In this document: positions 9,047 to 18,780 of the stretch, piece after piece
Layout of the letters: each line of letters starts with the position of its first letter
Numbering within the stretch: the stretch's first letter is position 1
DNA from: Chitinophagaceae bacterium
GTDB lineage: Bacteria; Bacteroidota; Bacteroidia; Chitinophagales; Chitinophagaceae
DNA: 64,000 nt
Assembly (NCBI GenBank): GCA_017307735.1
Contig: JAFKGR010000017.1
Span: 37,960 to 101,959, forward strand
Reading direction: 5' to 3'
Notes under the pieces: model-generated
Told to the model about the DNA's origin: nothing
Databases searched by the model: none
The model's input: only the letters and a program-made list of their open reading frames with translations
Position numbers and translations under genes: made by a program

Positions 9047-11218
9047 TTAGAATTTTGCAGAAACTCCGACATAAAAATTCCTTCCGATTGATGGAATAAT
9101 CCCCGGGCCGGGATATTCATCCGCACGAAGGGTGAAATATTTTATATCGGCGATATTATTCATTCCCGCATTTAATGAAAAGCTGCTCAGACGGTAAGTA
9201 AAGCTTGCATCAAGGACGGTATAAGCCGGAATATATCCCGCGACAGGGTCTGAGCTTATTTTTGCATTTGTTGCATCACCATAGGCGTCGCCATTATTGC
9301 TCATTTCAAAAGTGCCGGACAACCTGTTATCATGATATGTCACACCGATTCTGTTGATGTATTTTGCTGCTGTTTCTACTCTGTTTCCTTTGAATTCGCC
9401 GCTTGTATATTCTGCATTGATCAAAGCCAGTGAATTGAAGATATTCAATCCTTTTTTGGAATGGCCGTTCAAATATTTTAGCAAATTAAATTCTACGTAG
9501 CTCTCGAGGCCCTTATGAACGCTATTGGCCACGTTGGTTCTTAAAGTATATTCATTGGAAGAACCGGCATTCATTAAAACTGTACCAATCCTGTTATTGT
9601 ATGCCATGTAAAACAAGCCAATGTCAAAATTCAGGTAATTTTTAACTGTACCTCTGAAGCCAAGGTCTGCATTAAATCCTTTTGCATCTTTCAGATTCTG
9701 GTCAATTTTTGAGGACACACCGATTGGTGTGAGTTCAGAATAAGAAATGGGACGATAAGCCTGGCTGATATTTGCGTAAGCATTGGTATAAGAAGTCGTT
9801 TTATATTCCAGCCCTAATCCAAAAAGGGGCATGTATCTTTTCCTGTTGTCATTGGCGATGACCCGACCCTCATCCGTTTCTTTAGATCCATCACTGGTAT
9901 TCTTTAAATACTCAAAACGAAACCCGGGAGTAATACTAAGTTGTTCGTTTATCTGGAAAATATTTTCCACAAAAGGTGCCAGGTTAGTAGTAGTAAAATC
10001 GATATCCTTTTCATACTCCCCTGTTATGGAGAGGTCGAAATCGGTACCTGTGGTGCCTTCCCCTCCGCTTTGTTTTTTAAACCTGGCATAGGTAAATCTG
10101 ATTCCTCCTCCCAGCGTGTTTTCCATTGTTCCGATGGTATAACGATGTGTCAGCCTCACTTCTGTAGTAGTATTATTCATGTCTTCACTTTCCACTTCGC
10201 GGTTAACATACTGGCCTGTCAAGGGATCTTTTTCATCCAATGCTGCTGGACCACCGTCTTCATTGCGCCAAACCAGGGAACGGTTGTTGAACATCAGAGA
10301 CGATTTGATGCTTAAAAATGTTTGCGGGGCAATGTGATAGTTCAGGTAACCGGTGATTATATTCCAGGGTGTTTTTAACCAGTTCCTGCTCCTGAAAGAA
10401 GTGCGTGGGTCTGCATTGAACATGCTGTCCGTAAGCCCGCCGGGCATTTTAATCCTGTTTCGCAGAAGCGTATATTCAACTCCGGCATTTAATTTTTCCG
10501 AAGGGGTGAATTGTATTTTACCAAAGCCAGACAATTGCCATTGCTTGCTGTTAGGCCGCCAGCCGTCCAAGGTTCTGAATTGAGCGAAACCATAGTAACT
10601 GATCTTGTTGATGGTTCCACCAACGGAATTAAAAGTATTGAACAGGCCGAAGCTCCCACCTGTTTCAGAGGACTTCCACTCCAGCTTTTTGTCTTCGGGA
10701 GCTTCATTCAATACGTAATTAATCATGCCTCCAAACTGTGCTCCGTATTGCAATGAAGCGGCGCCGCGAACCATTTCTATTCTGCTCACTGCTTCCATCG
10801 GAGGAAGGTAATAAGATTCATTATAACCATATACATCGCCGCTGATGTTGTAACCATTTTGCCGGGTGTTCATTTCCACACTTTGCCTTGGATTAAGCCC
10901 TCTTGTTGCGATCCCGTTAGCAGTAAAGCCGCCGGTTTCTGTTTCTACGATATTCAGACCGGGAATCCTTCCAAGAATTTGTCTTGTGTTATTGATCGAT
11001 TTGTTTGCATCCAGACTATCAACAAGGATCACTTCATTTTTTTTGCCGGCATAAATAATTCCATCTTTTACATCGGGCATGTGGCCTGTTCCTCTTACTG
11101 TTTTTATTTTATTAATTATTATTTCTTTCAAGGAAATCGTCTTAGTGGTATCTGTTCTTTGCTGTGCAAATAATGAGAGTGGCAATAATGCGATAAATAA
11201 TATCAGTTTATGTTTCAT
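9047..11218 (-). CDS. TonB-dependent outer-membrane receptor (FecA-like)
   Basis: Outer-membrane gated porin powered by TonB, most likely for a ferric chelate. The 723-residue protein has a signal peptide (about 1-18), then a TonB-box/plug region with LGRIPGLNIVETETGGFTAN and RIEMVRGAASLQYG (plug domain, about 60-190), and a beta-barrel. The C-terminal strand ends in aromatic Phe (VGVSAKF), as outer-membrane barrels require. There is no carboxypeptidase-like N-terminal extension and no N-terminal signalling domain, so it is not SusC-like. The FecA assignment rests on the plug style and is not secure to substrate. Confidence 0.85.
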   Translation of the reverse strand: MKHKLILFIALLPLSLFAQQRTDTTKTISLKEIIINKIKTVRGTGHMPDVKDGIIYAGKKNEVILVDSLDANKSINNTRQILGRIPGLNIVETETGGFTANGIATRGLNPRQSVEMNTRQNGYNISGDVYGYNESYYLPPMEAVSRIEMVRGAASLQYGAQFGGMINYVLNEAPEDKKLEWKSSETGGSFGLFNTFNSVGGTINKISYYGFAQFRTLDGWRPNSKQWQLSGFGKIQFTPSEKLNAGVEYTLLRNRIKMPGGLTDSMFNADPRTSFRSRNWLKTPWNIITGYLNYHIAPQTFLSIKSSLMFNNRSLVWRNEDGGPAALDEKDPLTGQYVNREVESEDMNNTTTEVRLTHRYTIGTMENTLGGGIRFTYARFKKQSGGEGTTGTDFDLSITGEYEKDIDFTTTNLAPFVENIFQINEQLSITPGFRFEYLKNTSDGSKETDEGRVIANDNRKRYMPLFGLGLEYKTTSYTNAYANISQAYRPISYSELTPIGVSSKIDQNLKDAKGFNADLGFRGTVKNYLNFDIGLFYMAYNNRIGTVLMNAGSSNEYTLRTNVANSVHKGLESYVEFNLLKYLNGHSKKGLNIFNSLALINAEYTSGEFKGNRVETAAKYINRIGVTYHDNRLSGTFEMSNNGDAYGDATNAKISSDPVAGYIPAYTVLDASFTYRLSSFSLNAGMNNIADIKYFTLRADEYPGPGIIPSIGRNFYVGVSAKF

Positions 11219-11445
11219 GTTTTAATTAAGGTTGGCGCAAAAGTGATTTAACAGACAAAGAATGATTTATGAATTACGGAAATTAAATTTATGGTACAGG
11301 TAAAACGGAAGGAGTAAATCAAATGATGCAGGCTGTATTTTTACTGAAAAAAGAATGAAGGTTTTATTATTTTTAGATACTGAATTTAAAATAGGAATGT
11401 TTTACAATTTCTTACCTGGTACTTTTATTCATTAGTATTTCCAAT

Positions 11446-11691
11446 ATGAAAAAAGTGGATATTCTTATCCTGAGTTCCCTATCAATCTGTTATCGTTCTG
11501 CCCAACAAAATGATTGGGCTTTTGTTGAAAAAGTATTCGGCAAAAATGGAGCAGTTCGGGATGATGTTTTTAAGACCAGCAAGCCACGTACGGATATTAC
11601 AGTGATTCATAATCACCTGAACAATGAAAATCCTAATGTAATAAAGTATGTGCATTCCAACTGTAAACAAAGAAATAATCATGAAATATAA
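11446..11691 (+). pseudogene. DUF1259 protein with internal deletion
   Basis: An 81-codon remnant. Residues 20-48 (DWAFVEKVFGKNGAVRDDVF...) match the start of the DUF1259 (LppY/LpqO) fold, in which a short helix is followed by a phenylalanine-Pro-Arg-Ser/Thr-Asp segment. Residues 49-66 (TVIHNHLNNENPNVIKYVH) match the much later HNHxxxExP motif of the same family. The central 100 or more residues are missing while the frame is kept, so the gene looks like a deletion product. It overlaps the start of the YncE-like gene by 11 bases. Whether it is still expressed is unknown. Confidence 0.5.
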
Positions 11692-12685
11692 TCTCTGCCG
11701 TCTTTTTATTTTTTTCAGTCTTTATTCGTTTACTGCCTGTAAGGGACAGGGAACTTTTGGTGAAAATTATCTGCCGGTTAAAAAGGTAATTCCCTTGCCT
11801 GGAGTTATGGGACGCATTGATCATATGGATGTCAATTTAAAAGACCAGGTTATTTATATAGGTGCTTTAGAAAATAATACTTTGGAAGCAGTCAGTCTGA
11901 AGGTTGGTAAGGTGATACACAGCATAGCGGGTTTGGATGAGCCACAGGGTGTTTGTTATATACCTCAAACGGATGAAATTTTTGTCGCAAACGGAGGGAG
12001 TGGCGATTGTTATTTTTATCACGCAGCTAATTTTAAAAAGATTTCCACTATTCATTTAGGTTCTGATGCAGATGATGTTCGTTATGATTCAACAACTCAA
12101 AGAATATATGTTGCGTATGGTTCCGGCGGCATCGCAATTATTGATGCCCGGAATCATGATAAAGTTGGGGATATAAAGTTGCCCTCTCATCCCGAAGGAT
12201 TTCAAATTGATAAGAGAAACGGTTTGCTTTATGTAAATCTGCCGAAAAGCAATGTCATTGGAGTGGTTGATATTAGCAAATTAAAACTGGTAAGTGAATG
12301 GAATAAAAATGACGGGCGGGGAAATTTTCCAATGGCGATAGATTCCGAGGGAAATAAATTTTTTGTTGGTTACAGGCATCCGGCAACACTGGTAATAATT
12401 GATACTAAAACAGGAAAACGGATTGCGGCAGAGAAGCTTACTGATGACGCGGATGATTTGTTCTATGATGACGGGAATAACCGACTGTATGCAAGTTGTG
12501 GCGGTGGTTACGTAAATATTTTTCAATTGCTGGGCGAAAATCATTTTAAGCAAATCGCCAATGTTTCCACAAGGAAGGGAGCAAGAACTTCTTTATTGAT
12601 TCCTTCATTAAATCTTTTCGTCGTTTGCGAACCTGCGAATTCCGGGCATGAAGCAGATTTGATGGTTTATAAAATTGACAGATAA
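11681..12685 (+). CDS. YncE-like beta-propeller lipoprotein
   Basis: Predicted exported protein of 334 residues with a lipoprotein-type signal ending SFTAC (Cys about 19). The rest is a run of 40-residue repeats of the YVTN/YncE propeller type, with recurring patterns such as DEIFVANGGSGD, QRIYVAYGSGG and NRLYASCGGG. Such propellers bind ligands or partners in the periplasm; no enzyme activity can be assigned. The ATG at 11681 gives a normal signal peptide, whereas an upstream in-frame ATG at 11648 would put charged residues before it. It follows a DUF1259 remnant with overlap and is divergent from the TonB receptor gene. Confidence 0.75.
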   Translation: MKYNLCRLFIFFSLYSFTACKGQGTFGENYLPVKKVIPLPGVMGRIDHMDVNLKDQVIYIGALENNTLEAVSLKVGKVIHSIAGLDEPQGVCYIPQTDEIFVANGGSGDCYFYHAANFKKISTIHLGSDADDVRYDSTTQRIYVAYGSGGIAIIDARNHDKVGDIKLPSHPEGFQIDKRNGLLYVNLPKSNVIGVVDISKLKLVSEWNKNDGRGNFPMAIDSEGNKFFVGYRHPATLVIIDTKTGKRIAAEKLTDDADDLFYDDGNNRLYASCGGGYVNIFQLLGENHFKQIANVSTRKGARTSLLIPSLNLFVVCEPANSGHEADLMVYKIDR

Positions 12686-12830
12686 ATTCACATTTTGTGA
12701 AGTAGGATTTCATGAAATATTCGCATTTAAAAAATTGAAACAAGTCAAAGTTTGTGAATCATAGAATTTCCATCAGTAATCAATTTTAAATTCCTTATCA
12801 GGATTTCATTGAAATTACTGAGCAAGTGAC

Positions 12831-13304
12831 CTAAATCAGGCCATCATCACCAAATGAATAGTAACCTTCACTTGTTAGAATTATATGATCCAGAACCTGG
12901 ATGTCAAGATGCTGACAGGCCGATTTTATTCTGGAAGTAAGATTCAGGTCTGCTGCACTGGGTTTTAAATTTCCACTTGGGTGATTGTGAGAAAGAATTA
13001 TTGAAACTGCAAGTGATTTAATAGCTATTGCTAATATTAATCTTAAATCAACAAGAGTTCCTGTTATTCCACCTGAAGAAGCTTCATAAACCCCAATCAC
13101 TCTGTTCGCACGATTTAGAAGCAACACTTTGAATTGTTCCAGCATATTAATTTTATTGTCATCCCAGGTCGCTTTCAGAATAGAAAAGGAATCGGTAGAA
13201 TTTTTAATTTGCGGCCTTTCAGAGGCTTTTACTTTTGTTTTATAAACAAGTTCCACTTCTGCTACCTTACACCAGTTGGGTTGGTCAGTCGTTGTCTGTT
13301 CCAT
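12831..13304 (-). CDS. RadC-like JAB domain protein
   Basis: JAMM-fold protein of the RadC/JAB family, without the N-terminal helix-hairpin-helix domain of chromosomal RadC. The metal-binding motif HNHPSGNLKPSAADLN (HxH...SxxD) is intact. The family member type found here is common in conjugative elements of Bacteroidota, and its position beside mobile-element scars agrees. The role is uncertain: RadC was once called a DNA-repair protein, but this is not established. An upstream in-frame ATG at 13316 would add four residues. Confidence 0.8.
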   Translation of the reverse strand: MEQTTTDQPNWCKVAEVELVYKTKVKASERPQIKNSTDSFSILKATWDDNKINMLEQFKVLLLNRANRVIGVYEASSGGITGTLVDLRLILAIAIKSLAVSIILSHNHPSGNLKPSAADLNLTSRIKSACQHLDIQVLDHIILTSEGYYSFGDDGLI

Positions 13305-14124
13305 AACATAAATCATTTAAAGGTTTAAAAATTAATTATGGAACTGTCGCTGCTTTCAGGCGATAAAGACCATGAAGCAACGGAATAAATAGCGAAGCGG
13401 CTTTATGCCGGAATTTCATGGGTGATTCAGAGGCTGAAAGCGAACTTTGTGGAAAGAATTAATGAAGAAAATAATTTAAAGGAATAGATTATGATGATTA
13501 AAAAGCTGAAGAGGTAGCCATAATTCTTTTATGAGGTTTATGTGCATCGGATACAAAGGCTGAAAATTAAAATTCTTCCAAAGGCAGGAAGACAGTCCGT
13601 TCCGGTTCCGGTGAATATAAAGTCAAGCCGCTGATCAAACCGATCATCAGGCCGGCGATTAAGCCTGTCATTAAAATACTTCATTAATCTCAAGATTAAA
13701 AATTACATGAAATCATACTTATTAATCTCTGTAATGCTTGGCAGTAGCTCCCTTTGCTTTGCACAAACAGATGATAGCGCTACTGACAGTATCCCTCCAA
13801 TATCTACATTGACGTTATCGGCAGAATATTCAAATAACGTCAGTTATTACGGGCAACCCCCACTATAAAAACAGATGACTTTCTGCACTAACGGGAGTAT
13901 CTTCATCTCTTTAAATTCCTTGTCAAGGCTGGTTTAAGCAATGGTGTTTAAAAAACCCGTATGCAATCAAAGTCCGGTTTGTATAAAGCTTTCAGAGTAG
14001 CAATACTCTTTTAGCTGCGTTAGACTACTATTGGCGCCCCGTCTGTGGTGAGGATTCCGATCATAATACTTCCAAAATCTTTTAAGTACAACCCCAGGAT
14101 TTTTTTTACTTCAAAAAAAACACA
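13305..14124. other. Scarred region with decayed coding fragments
   Basis: No intact gene. At about 13390-13486 (plus) one frame stays open over 32 codons without a start (IAKRLYAGISWVIQRLKANF then a stop). A decayed secreted-protein gene lies at 13707-13865. The remainder shows nothing recognisable. The composition and the flanking RadC-like and IS110 pieces fit an old element boundary. Confidence 0.4.
13707..13865 (+). pseudogene. Truncated exported protein remnant
   Basis: A 52-codon ORF with a clean signal peptide (MKSYLLISVMLGSSSLCFAQ) followed by TDDSATDSIPPISTLTLSAEY and a stop. The downstream sequence in other frames still shows short protein-like pieces (for example FLNSLSRLV-like text), so the gene was probably interrupted by frameshifts. 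The start resembles Bacteroidota outer-membrane or periplasmic proteins, but no family can be named. Confidence 0.35.
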
Positions 14125-14576
14125 ATGGAGAAGAAACAAGTTTCATTATAAGTGGTGCATCCCAAAGCAGCAGGTATTTACATTGGCAGCAGAAGCCACT
14201 GGGTAGCCACAGGGCAAAATGCAGAAGGCATCAAAGAGTTCGGTGTTTACAGCGAGGATCAGATGGCAATAAGGGAATGACTCAATAGCAAAAGAGTTAC
14301 TCATATTGCCATGGAAATCACCCGCACTTATAGGCAAAATCTTTATGCCAAACTGGTTGGGCATGGCTTTGACGTAGTATTGGTCAATGGCAAACAAACC
14401 AAAAATGTAAAAGGAAAAAAGACCGACTTAAAAGATTGTCAGTGGATACAAAAACTGCATAGCCCCGGTTTGCTATTTGCCCGATTCTGGTACCGATATT
14501 ATCAGAATTTATTCCCGCCACCGGCTCAATCTGCTCAACCTGGAATGCGACGCTACATTGAATCGTCTGTGTCCTG
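14125..14576 (+). pseudogene. IS110-family transposase remnant
   Basis: N-terminal part of an IS110 (DEDD) transposase. In one frame it reads VVHPKAAGIYIGSRSHWVATGQ, then after a stop MEITRTYRQNLYAKLVGHGF and TKNVKGKKTDLKDCQWIQKLH, all IS110 hallmarks. In-frame stops lie near 14149 and 14278. Around 14490 the homology moves to another frame (GTDIIRIYSRHRLNLLNL). The C-terminal half is missing. It abuts the 3' end of the HxlR gene. Confidence 0.75.
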
Positions 14577-14963
14577 TTATGCTAAAGCTTTTTGCTTCTT
14601 CATACTCTTCCTGACTTTTTCTCTATGCCTGGCTCCCCATTCGCTTAATGAATGCAGGACTTCATTCAGCGTTTCAGCATAAGGCGACAGTTCATACTCC
14701 ACGACCACAGGTGTACCTGTAAACACCTTGCGGTTAATAAATCCGTTTAACTCCAGATCTTTTAATTCAGTGGAAAGAACTTTTGCAGAAATACCTCCTA
14801 TTACCCGGTGAAGCTCATTGAATCTTTTATTGCCCTCCTTTAAAGCAACAATGATGCGCAATTTCCATTTGCCGCCAATAACATATAAAGCATCTGCAAT
14901 GGCATTCAGGGTAGCTTTACACTCTGATGTTGAAGGAGGTCCCTTTTCAATTTTTGATGTCAT
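14577..14963 (-). CDS. HxlR-family transcriptional regulator
   Basis: Winged-helix DNA-binding protein of 128 residues. It has the family core C..LNAIADALYVIGGKWKLRIIVAL, the recognition helix region RFNELHRVIGGISAKVLSTELKDLE, and the wing NGFINRKVF..TPVVVEYELSPYAETL. The N-terminal Cys14 occupies the position used for redox sensing in YodB/HypR-type HxlR proteins, so it may respond to oxidants or electrophiles (inference). The gene is divergent from yceI, and the shared 116-base spacer contains an inverted repeat and two direct repeats. Its C-terminal end adjoins the IS110 remnant. Confidence 0.9.
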   Translation of the reverse strand: MTSKIEKGPPSTSECKATLNAIADALYVIGGKWKLRIIVALKEGNKRFNELHRVIGGISAKVLSTELKDLELNGFINRKVFTGTPVVVEYELSPYAETLNEVLHSLSEWGARHREKVRKSMKKQKALA

Positions 14964-14976
14964 AAAATCTGTTTAT

Positions 14977-15047
14977 AAGTAACCCGAAGGTTACCACTTA
15001 CCTTTTGTATAGTACTCACCTTTTGTAAGTGAAGGTAGGTAATTTTG
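14977..15047. promoter_or_regulatory. Divergent HxlR/yceI promoter with repeats
   Basis: A perfect inverted repeat GTAACC-CGAA-GGTTAC lies at 14979-14994, just before the HxlR start. Two direct copies of ACCTTTTGTA occur at 15000-15009 and 15018-15027, 18 bases apart. A perfect Bacteroidota -7 box TAATTTTG lies at 15040-15047, in front of yceI. HxlR proteins usually control the divergent gene, so these repeats are the best operator candidates. Confidence 0.5.
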
Positions 15048-15079
15048 CATAATCAATTATATCAATAAAAAAACAAACT

Positions 15080-15628
15080 ATGGCAGAAACAAAATGGCTA
15101 TCTGATCCAATGCACAGCGAATTACAGTTTAAAATTAAACACCTGATGATCAGCAATGTATCAGGATCTTTAAAAAACTTTCAGGTGGAAGTAGAAACTA
15201 AAGACGAAGATTTCAGCACGGCCAGAATATACATGTCAGCACAAATGGATTCCATATCCACCAATAATGAACAACGCGACATTCACCTGCGAAATTCAGA
15301 TTTCTTCGAAGTGGAAAAATATCCTGAATTAAAGTTCAAATCAACAAAGGTTGAAAAAGAGGATGAGGATACTTTTATTTTACGAGGTGAGCTAACGATG
15401 AAAGGGGTAACCAAACCTGTGAAGTTGAATGTTGAATTTAACGGATCGACGAAAGATCCATGGGGAGGGGAGAGAGCCGGATTTCTGATAACAGGTAAAA
15501 TCAACCGTACCGATTGGGGAATGAACTTCAACAGTGCGCTTGAAACCGGTGGTGTTATGTTGGGTGAAGAGGTAAGGATCAGCAGTGAAATACAGTTGGT
15601 AAAACAAGGAATAGGAGTACCTGCTTAA
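15080..15628 (+). CDS. YceI family protein
   Basis: Lipocalin-like beta-barrel of the YceI family, which binds long-chain isoprenoid or other hydrophobic ligands. The 182-residue protein begins MAETKWLSDPMHSELQFKIKHLM and shows the family segments SDFFEVEKYPELKFKST and GELTMKGVTKPVKLNVEF, with INRTDWGMNFNSALETGGVMLGEEV at the end. No signal peptide is seen, so it is probably cytoplasmic. Pirin follows after 39 bases and HxlR is divergent; this trio looks like one stress-response unit. Confidence 0.92.
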   Translation: MAETKWLSDPMHSELQFKIKHLMISNVSGSLKNFQVEVETKDEDFSTARIYMSAQMDSISTNNEQRDIHLRNSDFFEVEKYPELKFKSTKVEKEDEDTFILRGELTMKGVTKPVKLNVEFNGSTKDPWGGERAGFLITGKINRTDWGMNFNSALETGGVMLGEEVRISSEIQLVKQGIGVPA

Positions 15629-15667
15629 TAAGGCAGGTGAAAATTTCTTAAAATGAAATCCTGAAAA

Positions 15668-16543
15668 ATGCTGAACAAAAGAAAATTGGTAAAAATACAT
15701 ACACCGGAGGGGCAGCCCGGTTTCCTGGGGCCGGGCCATATAGCACGCCCGGTAATTAGTGGTCGTTTTTCTGACAGCGACCCTTTTATCATGCTTATGG
15801 ATGACATGCTGGATAAAAAAGACAATGAACCGGTTGGAGGGCCTCACCCTCATGCAGGGTTTGAAACAGTTTCCCTTTTATTGGAAGGAGAAATGGGAGA
15901 CGAGGTGCATAAAATGAAAGGCGGTGATTTTCAACTGATGACCGCAGGCAGTGGTATTGTACATACCGAAACCATTCAGAAGATGGCTAAAATGCGGCTG
16001 CTGCAACTCTGGCTAAATCTTCCTAAGAAGGACCGGGCGGCTGTTCCAAGGCTTCAGGAATTGCCATTGGAGCATGTGCCTTCCTTATCTGAAAATGGAG
16101 TTTCCATCAGATTATACAGTGGTACTTTAGCAGGCCTCACTTCCCCTGTTCAAAACTATTCACCGATTATTGTAGCAGATATTACTCTTGCTGCCGGCAC
16201 AACCACTGTGCAACAGATTCCCGCAAACTATAATACCTTTCTGTATGTGCTTAACGGTAGCATAAAAGTTGGTGGGAGTAAGGAGGAAAAGCAATTATAC
16301 CAGGACCAGGTTGGATGGCTTGACTTATTTGATGATACCGAGGAAAGCGACCTGCAACTAAACACCGAAGAGGGAGCTCGTTTTATTCTTTATGCAGGAA
16401 AACCCACAGGTGAAAGTATAATTTCTCACGGGCCATTCATTGCGGATAGCGAGGAAGACATTCGAAGGTTGTATCGCGAATACAGGCAAGGTGCCATGCA
16501 ACACATTGCAGAAGTTCCGGAAAGTCAAAGAATTTTATTGTAA
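15668..16543 (+). CDS. Pirin family protein
   Basis: Double-cupin protein of 291 residues. The N-terminal cupin keeps the pirin metal ligands in PHPHAGFETVSLLLEGE and HKMKGGDFQLMTAGSGIVHTE. The C-terminal cupin starts after about residue 165 with YSPIIVADITLAAGTT. Some bacterial pirins have quercetinase activity; for this one the substrate is unknown. It sits 39 bases downstream of yceI, with which it is probably co-transcribed, and is convergent with the TraG gene. Confidence 0.92.
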   Translation: MLNKRKLVKIHTPEGQPGFLGPGHIARPVISGRFSDSDPFIMLMDDMLDKKDNEPVGGPHPHAGFETVSLLLEGEMGDEVHKMKGGDFQLMTAGSGIVHTETIQKMAKMRLLQLWLNLPKKDRAAVPRLQELPLEHVPSLSENGVSIRLYSGTLAGLTSPVQNYSPIIVADITLAAGTTTVQQIPANYNTFLYVLNGSIKVGGSKEEKQLYQDQVGWLDLFDDTEESDLQLNTEEGARFILYAGKPTGESIISHGPFIADSEEDIRRLYREYRQGAMQHIAEVPESQRILL

Positions 16544-16780
16544 TAAAGTTATTGGACATAGATCATTCAATTTAATTTCCTGTCAGCTTTCGGGCGTTTC
16601 TATCAGCATTCACCATCAACGTTCAACAAATAATTTCAATAGTGGATACGATTGATTTTAACCTCTTGTCGTAAAAGTTTACGTACAACTGCATTTGATC
16701 TATATTCTGAGGAGTAAGTTTTCCAATCCTCAAATCGAAAAATAACAAAACACTTTAGCAAGATTCAGTACATATATATC

Positions 16781-18769
16781 CTACTTCTTTATCATTACAT
16801 GACTCATTGCCGGATCCTTAAGTACTCTCTCCATTTCTGATTGAATAATATCCTGTATATCCTGTTTAATCTGCAAATAATTTCGCTGCACCATACCGTT
16901 GGCCAGTTTTCGGATTACTTCAATGTCCTTATAACCATTCTGTTCTTTTTCAAGTGCCACATGGTCATTGATAATTTCACAGTGGAATGCTTTTAATTCT
17001 ATTTTACAATCCGGATCGTCAGCGACCGTTCCCACAAATTCACCGGAACTGAGTGCAGATATTTTTGAAGCAGGTACAGCGGCTTCTAATTGTTTGGAAC
17101 GGTTTATCGAAGTATCGCCGCTATTGATTGAGTAACTTTCCCTGTCCTGCATAATTTTTCCGAATCGTTCCGAAAGTTGTTTTGCGGTATCACCAGTTAC
17201 CTGTCCGGCAATGATATTTCCTGTGATATTCATAATTACATCTGCCTGCTCGCGTCCGTAATCTTTTCGCAGTTGACTGAAATCCTGGATACCCAGACAC
17301 GTAGAAACCTTATTGCTTCTTGCGGTGGCAATCAGGCTATCTATATTGTTCAGATAGATGGTCGGAAATTCATCAAATACAAGGCTGCTTTTCAATTTTC
17401 CTTTCTTATTTACCTGTTTGATGAGACGGGAAACATACAGTGACAATACCGCTCCGTAAATCTGTATTTTCCGGGGATTGTTTCCCATGCAAACGATCTT
17501 TGGATCTTCCGGATTATTAATATCCAGATTGAAATCATTGCCCGATAAAACATAATACAACTGTGGAGAAGAAAGTCTTGCCATTGCTACTTTTGCAGAA
17601 GCAATCTGTCCTTCAAGTTGTTCCATTACGTCGTTTAAATAAGCATTTACAAAGGGGTTGATCAGTACTTCAATTTCTTTTTCTGTCCGGAGTAAGGTAA
17701 ACAGGCTGTCATAATCTACCTGCATCAGTTCAATTACATGAGGCAGGGTACAGAATTCTCCATCTTTATATTTTTTAAGAAACCATATCACAGCCGTTAA
17801 GAAATTAATAGGGGATTCTACAAAAAAATCTCCCTGGCGTTTGATCCACTCCCTGTTTAATCCCATCAGTATCGTGCGGGCGGATTCTGCAGCATCGGTG
17901 ATGTCTGTCATCGCAGAAGGTTCCAGCGGATTACACCGGTGGCTTCTGGCAAGATCATCAAAATTGATAGTGAAAAAACGGGAAGACTCAGAATATCTGT
18001 GCCTGTATTTCAACCATGTGTTGTAGGCTATTTTAGAAAGGTCATCAAATTTGAAATCATACACAAACATTGTAAATCCTTTCTGTATGTGTTGGGTTAT
18101 TACATGCCGTATTACAAAGTAAGATTTTCCTGAACCGGGTGTTCCCAAAACTATGGTTGCGCGAAACGGGTTAATGATATTTATCCAGCTACTTCGAATT
18201 TTATTTTTTAGCCTGTATTGCGCCGGGAGATTAATTGAATATTCATTTTGCAACAAGCGTTCTTCCTGTGGGAATGTTTCGTTTTCCCTGTTGAAAATAT
18301 CTTTGTTATTGAGCTTGTTCTTAATAAATCGGGAAAGCAAAGTGCCACCTGAAAGAACAAGCAGAAACCCAATTGATGTAATAGCGATATATACAACTGC
18401 AGATTCTGTTATTTTTATTTTCACCAGCAACGCCAGATAACTAAAAAAATAGATTAGCAAACCAGTAAATAAATAAGCGAACGCTGTTTTAAAGGTGAGT
18501 TTTTCATCCTTTTTGCCTTTGGATCCCAATAATGAAATTGCCAGGAATCCCAGGGCAATAAGTTTGCTTTTATTAAAACTGCTGAATAAACCGGTTTTAT
18601 AAATATTACTCAAAATACGGTCACTGAAATTGTTCGTAAGCCCCCATTCGATAAATGCTTCATAACAATAATAATAGAAGTGGATCATTAAAATAACAAT
18701 GCTGATCAGTCTGGTCATATCCAGTATTTTTCTAAGCGCCTGTTCGTTCTCACCCGTCTGTAATGCCAT
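16781..18769 (-). CDS. TraG/VirD4-type conjugative coupling protein
   Basis: Inner-membrane ATPase that links the relaxosome to a type IV secretion channel. The 662-residue protein has four N-terminal hydrophobic segments (about 20-40, 68-81, 96-118, 121-141). The ATPase core has Walker A GTPGSGKS at 209-216 and Walker B SSLVFDEFPTI near 470, then GRE/QADVIMNITGNIIAGQ motifs of the TraG/TraD family. The last gene of a three-gene mob operon, it starts 11 bases after the relaxase stop. No type IV channel genes lie in the window, so the module may depend on another element. Confidence 0.9.
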   Translation of the reverse strand: MALQTGENEQALRKILDMTRLISIVILMIHFYYYCYEAFIEWGLTNNFSDRILSNIYKTGLFSSFNKSKLIALGFLAISLLGSKGKKDEKLTFKTAFAYLFTGLLIYFFSYLALLVKIKITESAVVYIAITSIGFLLVLSGGTLLSRFIKNKLNNKDIFNRENETFPQEERLLQNEYSINLPAQYRLKNKIRSSWINIINPFRATIVLGTPGSGKSYFVIRHVITQHIQKGFTMFVYDFKFDDLSKIAYNTWLKYRHRYSESSRFFTINFDDLARSHRCNPLEPSAMTDITDAAESARTILMGLNREWIKRQGDFFVESPINFLTAVIWFLKKYKDGEFCTLPHVIELMQVDYDSLFTLLRTEKEIEVLINPFVNAYLNDVMEQLEGQIASAKVAMARLSSPQLYYVLSGNDFNLDINNPEDPKIVCMGNNPRKIQIYGAVLSLYVSRLIKQVNKKGKLKSSLVFDEFPTIYLNNIDSLIATARSNKVSTCLGIQDFSQLRKDYGREQADVIMNITGNIIAGQVTGDTAKQLSERFGKIMQDRESYSINSGDTSINRSKQLEAAVPASKISALSSGEFVGTVADDPDCKIELKAFHCEIINDHVALEKEQNGYKDIEVIRKLANGMVQRNYLQIKQDIQDIIQSEMERVLKDPAMSHVMIKK

Positions 18770-18780
18770 TGTTTGATAGG

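Noticed and set aside
15392..15853. Minus-strand 153-codon ORF
   Set aside because: Shadow of yceI and pirin coding sequence.
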